5,203 nucleotides of DNA. Source: an uncultured Prevotella sp. GTDB taxonomy: Bacteria > Bacteroidota > Bacteroidia > Bacteroidales > Bacteroidaceae. Position 1 is the stretch's first letter. Every line of letters begins with the position of its first letter. The stretch is from positions 1 through 5,203 of the forward strand of contig URYG01000227.1 of NCBI GenBank assembly GCA_900551985.1. Direction: 5' to 3'. Below, piece by piece: positions 1 to 4,387 of the stretch. Position numbers and translations under genes: made by a program. The notes below the pieces were generated by a model. The model was not told where the DNA came from, ran no database searches, and saw only the letters and a program-made list of their open reading frames with translations.

Positions 1-2
1 TG

Positions 3-278
3 AGCACCATCTTCAATGCCATTGGCTGTAGAGTGGAAGTTGAGAAGATGATATCTACAGGTAGAATAGATATGGTGGTAGAAACATCAACCATCATCTA
101 TGTATTGGAATTGAAACTGAGCAACAATGGTGGTGTTAACGCTGCAGCAGAACAAATTAAAGCTAAGCGGTATGCAGAACCATTCAAAGCGGACAAGCGC
201 AAAATAATAGCTCTTGCCATAGAACTAGAAGATTTAGGAAAGGGATTGATAGATTGGAAAGAAGTTTCTTTCGCTTAA
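3..278 (+). CDS. C-terminal part of AAA-ATPase-like / PD-(D/E)XK nuclease family protein (5' end outside window)
   Basis: The reading frame is open to the left edge (it begins S-T-I-F-N-A-I-G), so only the last 91 or so residues are seen; the GTG at 33 is an internal Val codon, not a convincing start. The visible part matches the C-terminal nuclease-like domain (PDDEXK_9 type) of a family very common in Bacteroidales, whose members usually run to 500-600 residues with an ATPase-like domain in front. The core motif is present: Asp in GRID (69-71), then Glu and Lys of VLELKL (108-110 and 114-116), followed by the conserved AEQIKAKRYAEPF helix and a K-K-I-I-A-L strand. The catalytic residues look intact, so the domain may be an active nuclease. 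The biological role of the family is not established; defence or mobile-element functions are only suspected. The gene ends just before a strong terminator and is a separate unit from everything downstream. Confidence 0.85.
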   Translation, partial: STIFNAIGCRVEVEKMISTGRIDMVVETSTIIYVLELKLSNNGGVNAAAEQIKAKRYAEPFKADKRKIIALAIELEDLGKGLIDWKEVSFA

Positions 279-298
279 CAGTTCCACGTTTCTTATAT

Positions 299-335
299 AA
301 GCCAGCCTTCTCATGCGAAAAGGCTGGCTTTCTTT
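299..335 (+). terminator. Rho-independent terminator after the PD-(D/E)XK gene
   Basis: A perfect 11-bp stem pairs AAGCCAGCCTT (299-309) with AAGGCTGGCTT (320-330) around a 10-nt loop, followed by TCTTT. It starts 20 nt after the stop codon of the upstream gene and is GC-rich in an otherwise AT-rich stretch, so it is a convincing intrinsic terminator. Confidence 0.9.
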
Positions 336-394
336 AACATTTGGAATCATTCACTATAAACTATGGCAAAAAGATAATTCTAAAAGTTACGATT

Positions 395-529
395 ATGGCA
401 AAACAATTAGTAAAGTTCATGAATGAGCGCTTGCAACGAGAAATGGATAAGCTTTGGGAATCTGGCGAAATGAGCAATGAAAAGTTGAAGGAAATGCAGT
501 CAGAATATTTGCGCACGGCTTGTAAATAA
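395..529 (+). CDS. Small hypothetical protein, 44 aa
   Basis: The ATG at 395 gives a 44-residue product starting MAKQLVKFMNERLQ and ending EYLRTACK. I prefer it to the in-frame TTG at 341 because ATG is the usual start, an A-rich stretch (TAAAAG) sits just ahead, and the residues before it look like untranslated AT-rich sequence. The protein is hydrophilic, with alternating Lys/Glu/Arg and regularly spaced Leu/Met. It is predicted by eye to be almost entirely helical: two short amphipathic helices joined at W-E-S-G-E. There is no signal peptide, membrane segment or metal motif. It lies alone between terminators, so it must have its own promoter; I see no clear TAnnTTTG box. I do not recognise the family and propose no function. 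Chance ORF status cannot be excluded, though the sharp, acid/base-balanced composition argues for a real gene. Confidence 0.5.
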   Translation: MAKQLVKFMNERLQREMDKLWESGEMSNEKLKEMQSEYLRTACK

Positions 530-543
530 ACTGACAAATTAAC

Positions 544-575
544 AATCTCCATTACCATTATAATGCGGATTTTTC
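544..575 (+). terminator. Weak terminator-like hairpin after the micro-gene
   Basis: AATC (544-547) pairs with GATT (568-571) and CATT (550-553) with AATG (562-565), separated by a 2x2 mismatch, followed by a short T-run ending in C. It lies 15 nt after the stop of the 44-aa ORF. The stem is AT-rich and interrupted, so it may be no more than AT-rich background. Confidence 0.25.
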
Positions 576-590
576 AAGTATAGATCAACC

Positions 591-643
591 TTATCCTCGA
601 AAAAGTGTATGATTTAACATTTATTATCATCGAAAAAATGTAT
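591..643 (+). repeat. Pair of 20-bp direct repeats, period 33
   Basis: TTATCCTCGAAAAAGTGTAT (591-610) recurs as TTATCATCGAAAAAATGTAT (624-643), with 18 of 20 positions identical. The second copy runs directly into TTTTCCG and so overlaps the GTATTTTCCG motif seen again beyond the operon. The repeats lie outside any credible gene. They could be protein-binding sites, parts of an intergenic repeat family, or an end of the neighbouring element; the sequence alone does not decide. Confidence 0.6.
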
Positions 644-649
644 TTTCCG
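631..649 (+). repeat. Left copy of an inward-facing GTATTTTCCG repeat
   Basis: CGAAAAAATGTATTTTCCG at this position matches the minus-strand sequence at 4311-4328 (CGAAAAATGTATTTTCCG) except for one extra A. The two copies lie on opposite sides of the three-gene operon and both read towards it. The motif is intergenic at both places. Confidence 0.6.
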
Positions 650-674
650 GGATATTCGGTGGTTCTGACAATAG

Positions 675-718
675 AAAAGCAGTTGTTGCCTCTTACCGCA
701 ACAACTGCTTTTTCTTTT
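675..718. terminator. Bidirectional intrinsic terminator downstream of the three-gene operon
   Basis: A perfect 15-bp stem pairs AAAAGCAGTTGTTGC (675-689) with GCAACAACTGCTTTT (698-712) around an 8-nt loop. On the plus strand it is followed by TCTTTT. On the minus strand the stem itself ends in TTTT followed by CT, giving a shorter but usable T tract. It lies about 70 nt beyond the stop of the DUF5675-like gene (783), with only non-coding sequence between, so its main job is probably to end the minus-strand operon. It would also stop any transcription coming from the micro-gene. Confidence 0.85.
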
Positions 719-782
719 ACAATATCACCAGCTATTCTACTACAATACTTACTGCATCATAACAAAAGCATCCTTCTCCTTT

Positions 783-1382
783 CTACACCTCCTTAATCTC
801 CAGCGTTACTTCGTTTCCTCGCCACACCGCTTTCTTGATGCGCTCGTAGAGGGTGGTGAAGAGCGGCTGACTCTTCAAGACGAAGCCGGGGGCATGAACC
901 TCGCCCACCAGGATGCTGCCACGGCTCATCGTAAACGGACCGTTGCCAGGCTGAATCATCGCACATGACAGGGAGGCGAAGGCTGAAATATCGCCAAACT
1001 CATGAGAATGACGAGCCTTGCAGCAAAGCTCACACTGGGATGAATCCAGAACACACAAGCCCTTGGAAGATTCCATGGATGTGGATGCTTCGGATGTAGA
1101 TGCATCAGATGTAGATGCATTAGTTGTAGATGCTTCGGTAGCTGCATCAGATGAAGCAACATCCTCCTCCATCGGAATCAGGAACGGCATCTTGCGATGG
1201 TGATAGATGCACTTGCCAATGCACACACGATATTTACCTGCCGGAAGACAATCAGCCTCACGCTCCACGGTGCCGCATACCTTCACCAGCTCAATTCCTT
1301 CGCCAGCAACTTCTTTCACAACTTTGAGTGTGCCCATGATGGTGCCACGCTCACGCAATACACGATTTACATAAATTTCCAT
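783..1382 (-). CDS. DUF5675-like protein with low-complexity insert, 199 aa
   Basis: The N-terminus (MEIYVNRVLRERGTIMGTL), the P-A-G-K-Y-R-V strand (47-53) and the C-terminal block IQPGN...RGSILVG (143-160) followed by L-Y-E-R-I-K-K and V-T-L-E-I match the order of the DUF5675 family, small proteins frequent in prophages and Bacteroidales mobile loci. Their function is unknown. Family members as I recall them carry IH.GN and GC(I/L)LVG in the C-terminal block; here these are Q144 and S156, so His and Cys are both missing. Between the two halves is an acidic Ser/Thr/Ala insert (about 75-106) built from five-residue repeats, then a Cys cluster (C110, C117, C120, C121) that could be metal-binding or simply variable. 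No signal peptide or membrane segment is visible. The ATG at 1382 is favoured because family members begin MEI/MEL. It is the last gene of the operon, 51 nt after the primase stop, with a very AT-rich spacer and no obvious promoter of its own. Confidence 0.72.
   Translation of the reverse strand: MEIYVNRVLRERGTIMGTLKVVKEVAGEGIELVKVCGTVEREADCLPAGKYRVCIGKCIYHHRKMPFLIPMEEDVASSDAATEASTTNASTSDASTSEASTSMESSKGLCVLDSSQCELCCKARHSHEFGDISAFASLSCAMIQPGNGPFTMSRGSILVGEVHAPGFVLKSQPLFTTLYERIKKAVWRGNEVTLEIKEV
1081..1140 (-). repeat. Four tandem 15-bp repeats inside the DUF5675-like gene
   Basis: On the plus strand the units are GTGGATGCTTCGGAT, GTAGATGCATCAGAT, GTAGATGCATTAGTT and GTAGATGCTTCGGTA (1081-1095, 1096-1110, 1111-1125, 1126-1140), with degenerate continuation on the right. 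On the coding strand each gives five residues of the type A-S-T-S-D/E. The length is a multiple of three, so gain or loss of units keeps the frame and only alters the length of the linker. Confidence 0.9.
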
Positions 1383-1433
1383 ATCTATTAAAATTAAAAA
1401 ACATAATAAACATAATAATAAAAATCATAATTA

Positions 1434-2657
1434 TCAGACACTTACACTGCCCTGCACCTTGGCTTTTGCCTCCTCAAGCGTCATCCCATAACTGCGGCGA
1501 AGCCAGATGTAATATTCACTCAAATCCTTGCAACCTTCGGGCAGCTGATGGTAAACCAAACTGGGTAATGCTTTCTTCAGTTCAAAGTAAAGACTCAACC
1601 CAGCTTCGTCCTGATCTGGGAAGATGTGAAGATTTCTTCCGGCAAGAAGCCCTTGAAAGCGGCGGTCGAAGAGTGTGGCACTGGGGATGGCTATGGCATG
1701 AAAGCCCAGGGTCAATGCCGTCCAGCAATCAGAGGGTCCCTCGGTGATGAGCAGCGGTTCATCAGGAGGATAATCCTTCAACCGGTCGAGCCCATATATC
1801 ATGCGATGACTGCCTGGTGCAAACTTGAATCGGGGAATCTCCTTCGGCTTTGCTGCATCAGAGGATACCTTATCCATATCGAAAGATGACTCAGACTTCT
1901 TCTTTCCCAGATAGCGGCTCTGCACGGAAACCAGTCTTCCCTGCTGGTCGAAATAGGGAAAGATGAGCGATGGACCGTCAAACACTCCGCGCCCCACTCT
2001 AGCCATGCATACGCTTTGCTCCGTGCTCACTATCTGGCAAACCTTCAATGCCTCCGGGCTGAGCAACCGCTCCTCGAAGAGGAATCTCTGTCCCGATTCA
2101 GATAGATGCATCTGCCGGAACATCTGCTGGTAAAACTCCACATCTACGGATGCCTGGGCAACATAAGCCGATGATTGGCATCTGCCATTCTTTTCTCCAC
2201 TACAGAAAGATTCTCCACTATTGAAAGATTCTCCACTACTGAAAGATTCTGCCAGATGTCCATGTGAGACATGGGTTTCTGCAAAATGCGCTCTCAGGGC
2301 AGCCATTCTTCTGTCTGATGCCGTAAGTACCTTTTTATCAGCACTTTTTTCTGCATATCGGGCAGAATCTCCATACTTGTCATCGCCGATATACACATCA
2401 AAATGATCTGCCAGCCAATGACAAGCCTCGCTGAATCCCAGGTTCAGTCGCTCTCTTACCAGTCCGATGGTATCGGCAGAGAATCCGCAGCTATAGCAGT
2501 GGCAGGTGTTCTTCTTTACATTGAAGGCGAGGCTCGGATGATGATCATCGTGGTGGATGCAGAGGGCTCGCTTGTTGCGAAGCCCCATGCCCAGAAGATC
2601 AGCCACCTGCAAGATGTCGAGCTCGCGAAGTTTCTGAATATCAAACTTATTAATCAT
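1434..2657 (-). CDS. DnaG-like primase with CHC2 zinc finger and Toprim domain, 407 aa
   Basis: This is a predicted DNA primase, making RNA primers for replication of a mobile element. The N-terminal CHC2 zinc finger is clear: C33-x2-H36 then C54-x2-C57 in the context HHPSLAFNVKKNTCHCYSCG. A polymerase-core-like region follows at about 170-290, with F-Y-Q-Q-M, the R-L-L-S-P-E-A-L segment, SLIFPYFDQQGRLVSVQSRY and the H-R-M-I-Y-G-L-D box. The Toprim domain at about 300-385 has LLITEGPSD (catalytic Glu306), the metal-binding FPDQDEAG (Asp348, Asp350) and the terminal GCKDLSEYY. Bacterial DnaG is about 600 residues; the missing part is the C-terminal helicase-binding domain. An unusual linker (138-155) consists of three S-F-x-S-G-E repeats between zinc finger and core. 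The ATG at 2657 overlaps the stop of the upstream ATPase gene (ATGA), implying coupled translation. All signature residues are intact, so the enzyme is probably functional. Confidence 0.9.
   Translation of the reverse strand: MINKFDIQKLRELDILQVADLLGMGLRNKRALCIHHDDHHPSLAFNVKKNTCHCYSCGFSADTIGLVRERLNLGFSEACHWLADHFDVYIGDDKYGDSARYAEKSADKKVLTASDRRMAALRAHFAETHVSHGHLAESFSSGESFNSGESFCSGEKNGRCQSSAYVAQASVDVEFYQQMFRQMHLSESGQRFLFEERLLSPEALKVCQIVSTEQSVCMARVGRGVFDGPSLIFPYFDQQGRLVSVQSRYLGKKKSESSFDMDKVSSDAAKPKEIPRFKFAPGSHRMIYGLDRLKDYPPDEPLLITEGPSDCWTALTLGFHAIAIPSATLFDRRFQGLLAGRNLHIFPDQDEAGLSLYFELKKALPSLVYHQLPEGCKDLSEYYIWLRRSYGMTLEEAKAKVQGSVSV
2194..2247 (-). repeat. Three tandem 18-bp repeats inside the primase gene
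   Basis: On the plus strand the units are TCTCCACTACAGAAAGAT (2194-2211), TCTCCACTATTGAAAGAT (2212-2229) and TCTCCACTACTGAAAGAT (2230-2247). They differ at only two positions and encode three S-F-x-S-G-E hexapeptides in the linker after the zinc finger. The near-identity of the units suggests recent slippage or expansion, and the frame is preserved with any copy number. Confidence 0.93.
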
Positions 2658-4141
2658 AATTTCTTTGTTTTTTTCTTATTTTCCTTACCTGTTTTAGAAT
2701 ACACATTTTTATCTATTTTCTTGATCCAACCCTTACGAGTCCAATTACAGATAAAGTTTTTCACTGGAGTCTTCAAGTCATTACGCTTCAGATATTCTGC
2801 CAGGAAATCACGCGAAAACTGCTGTGGCAACTCATCAAACCAATTGTTGGTCATGTAAGGAACCATTTCAGACTCAGCATTGATTTCCTCAAAAACATGT
2901 CCCCACTTTGCCAGCATATTCTGCAGGATTCTATCGGCACAAGCCAGATAAATTTGCTTTACCAATTTATGTATCTCCTGCTCTTTCTTGATGCCCTCAA
3001 GCTCGTAAAGATATTGCATTAATGAAGCTATACGGAAGGCGCTGACACTACTTCTTTTATAAAAAACATCCAAAGCCTTAGACATCGTCTTCAACACTCT
3101 TTTACGCTGTAACTCGCACCAACGCTCTACTGTGGAGTCAAGCCATTGCGTATCAAGAAGTCTTTCCTTGCATAATTTTTTACCATCCTCCTCATAACAG
3201 CCCTGCATCAGTTTTTCCATCATTCTATCTAAGCTTTCTTTCTGCTCTTCACTCAGAGGTTTGAACATCAGCGGGTTATCACCCAATCTGGATTCTATGT
3301 TACAAAGAATCGTTCGGGTTACACTTCCTCCTTCAATGGCAGCTTTATCCATATATCGGTTGATAGCTGCCGGAGTTCCCGTATATACATAGCACAACAT
3401 TAAATCAACCACAGCCGAATAACTCGTTTCGCTCAGATAATCCTGACCAAAGAGAGACCCTAGGTCATATCCAGTCTTATTGATCTGCTTGATATCTGAG
3501 AACTGTCGCTTGCTGGCCTGAACAATAGCTCCAATCTCATCAGCAAACTGAAATAATGTTTTAGGACATCCATATAACTTGATAGGAGCATCAGCTCGCT
3601 TGATGAGCATAGAAAGCGACAGATTTTCATGCAGCAAGGTTATATCCGTCTTTGGCTCCGGAGGCAGTTTTCCATCTTTCTTACCCTGTCTTCGCTTCAG
3701 TTCTGCATACTTCTGCTCTTCGCTTCTCTGCTCTGCATCACGCTTCTGCAGAGGTGCCATCAAATACGTCATCAAATATCTGGCAAACGACTTTCCTGAG
3801 CTCTGCTCTCCACAAACCAGAACATGCAGCAAGATGGCAGAAAGCGAATTGTCGTAAACATAATTCAGACGCAGACGGGTGGCATACACGGCAAGCATGG
3901 CACTGGCTACAGCCAAGGTGGCAAACTTGAGTTCGGCAGGGGCCGTCATCATCCATTCTCTCACGCCTGCCGGATAATCCTTGTCACGTATCAGGGGATT
4001 GAGATCTGGCTGCGGCACATCTTCATGGTTCATACTGTTAGCAACCTCTTTTTGGTTTCCAGTCTGAGTTGCTACCTGTGGCTGGGTTGCTGGTTTCTTC
4101 TGCGAATCCACCTGCAACTGAATTTTTGAATTCTCCATCAT
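2654..4141 (-). CDS. DUF3987-type P-loop ATPase / helicase-like protein, 495 aa
   Basis: This is a predicted cytosolic NTPase acting with the downstream primase, probably as a replicative helicase-like or origin-processing factor; the family has no settled biochemical function. A Gln/Thr-rich, probably disordered N-terminus (8-50) leads into the domain that starts near P-A-G-V-R-E-W-M. Walker A is GEQSSGKS (111-118) after the strand LLHVLVC. A Lys/Glu-rich coiled or flexible stretch lies at 132-165. The Walker B-like strand is TLFQFADEIGAI, with D201 and E202. A sensor-like VYTGTPAAINRYM (252-264) and a G-G-S-V-T-R stretch with R276 as possible arginine finger follow. A small winged-helix-like unit (445-482) and a very Lys-rich tail, suggestive of nucleic-acid binding, end the protein. 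I see no VirE N-terminal or Prim-Pol domain, which some Bacteroidales relatives carry. It is the first gene of the operon; the start may be either of the two adjacent ATGs (4141 or 4138). It overlaps the primase by 4 nt. Confidence 0.82.
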   Translation of the reverse strand: MMENSKIQLQVDSQKKPATQPQVATQTGNQKEVANSMNHEDVPQPDLNPLIRDKDYPAGVREWMMTAPAELKFATLAVASAMLAVYATRLRLNYVYDNSLSAILLHVLVCGEQSSGKSFARYLMTYLMAPLQKRDAEQRSEEQKYAELKRRQGKKDGKLPPEPKTDITLLHENLSLSMLIKRADAPIKLYGCPKTLFQFADEIGAIVQASKRQFSDIKQINKTGYDLGSLFGQDYLSETSYSAVVDLMLCYVYTGTPAAINRYMDKAAIEGGSVTRTILCNIESRLGDNPLMFKPLSEEQKESLDRMMEKLMQGCYEEDGKKLCKERLLDTQWLDSTVERWCELQRKRVLKTMSKALDVFYKRSSVSAFRIASLMQYLYELEGIKKEQEIHKLVKQIYLACADRILQNMLAKWGHVFEEINAESEMVPYMTNNWFDELPQQFSRDFLAEYLKRNDLKTPVKNFICNWTRKGWIKKIDKNVYSKTGKENKKKTKKL

Positions 4142-4164
4142 TACAATAATTGTTTTTGACGCTG

Positions 4165-4172
4165 CAAAGATA
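4165..4172 (-). promoter_or_regulatory. Bacteroidetes-type -7 promoter box for the three-gene operon
   Basis: On the minus strand this reads TATCTTTG, an exact fit to the TAnnTTTG element used by the main sigma factor of Bacteroidetes. It is 23 nt ahead of the first ATG of the ATPase gene, which would give a short A/T-rich leader. I find no good TTTG-like -33 box at the expected distance, so the promoter could be weak or activator-dependent. The direct repeats at 4198-4214 lie just upstream, where a regulator could bind. Confidence 0.7.
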
Positions 4173-4197
4173 TAAAGAGAATTCGAGTCTGAGGGTA

Positions 4198-4214
4198 TCG
4201 GATATTGTCGGATA
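4198..4214. repeat. Two TCGGATA direct repeats, period 10, upstream of the operon promoter
   Basis: TCGGATA occurs at 4198-4204 and 4208-4214, one helical turn apart, directly upstream of the TATCTTTG box. The spacing fits a site for a regulator that contacts one face of the DNA, but the repeat is short and could arise by chance. Confidence 0.35.
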
Positions 4215-4218
4215 ATTC

Positions 4219-4343
4219 ATTTTCCGAAAGGCATTTCCACCTAAAACACGCCCAATACCCCATAACACAACGGAAAATACGGAGAAAAAAAAGGGCAAAA
4301 AAAATCCTTTCGGAAAATACATTTTTCGTATTTTCCGAAAGGA
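4219..4343. repeat. Cluster of ATTTTCCG / GTATTTTCCG motifs between operon and next gene
   Basis: The 10-mer GTATTTTCCG lies at 4271-4280 (minus), 4311-4320 (minus) and 4328-4337 (plus). The shorter relative ATTTTCCGAAAGG is at 4219-4231 (plus). The two minus-strand copies are exactly 40 bp apart, and the last two form the arms of the terminator hairpin. A fourth exact copy is at 640-649, on the other side of the operon. None lies in a credible gene. A separate short repeat GAAAGGACA occurs at 4337-4345 and 4353-4361. Confidence 0.75.
4285..4343 (-). terminator. Intrinsic terminator for the right-edge gene
   Basis: A perfect 16-bp stem pairs TCCTTTCGGAAAATAC (4305-4320) with its complement (4328-4343) around a 7-nt loop. 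On the minus strand it is followed by eight T, then GCCC, then eight more T. It lies about 45 nt downstream of the stop codon of the minus-strand gene ending at 4388, so it should separate that gene from the three-gene operon. The stem is built from the GTATTTTCCG repeat motif. Confidence 0.82.
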
Positions 4344-4387
4344 CACCAATCAGAAAGGACATTAAAGTCCAGTCGCAACCTATATAG

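Noticed and set aside
556..565. Perfect palindrome CATTATAATG
   Set aside because: Short AT-rich palindromes are expected by chance here; no second copy is seen nearby.
605..796. Plus-strand ORF of 63 codons
   Set aside because: It runs through the 15-bp terminator hairpin and repeats and into the 3' end of the DUF5675-like gene; non-ATG/GTG-supported context and no RBS-like sequence.
1466..1889. Plus-strand ORFs of 93 and 87 codons
   Set aside because: Both are antisense to the Toprim region of the primase, whose catalytic motifs fix the real frame.
2194..2247. Possible CRISPR-like array
   Set aside because: Units are directly abutting with no spacers and encode an in-frame peptide repeat; this is a minisatellite.
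2403..2858. Plus-strand ORF of 151 codons
   Set aside because: It lies opposite the start of the primase gene and the end of the ATPase gene, both with clear motifs; its composition shows no domain and it is a shadow frame.
3579..3930. Two plus-strand ORFs of 92 codons in different frames
   Set aside because: They overlap each other and are antisense to the Walker A region of the ATPase gene; Ser/Cys/His-rich composition is typical of shadow frames.
631..4343. A complete insertion sequence with terminal inverted repeats
   Set aside because: No transposase or recombinase is encoded between the motifs and no target-site duplication can be identified, so only a repeat relationship is reported.
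4141..4387. Short ORFs on both strands upstream of the ATPase gene
   Set aside because: They consist of the repeat cluster, the terminator and poly-A runs; the translations (for example K-I-R-R-K-K-R-A-K-K) reflect base composition only.
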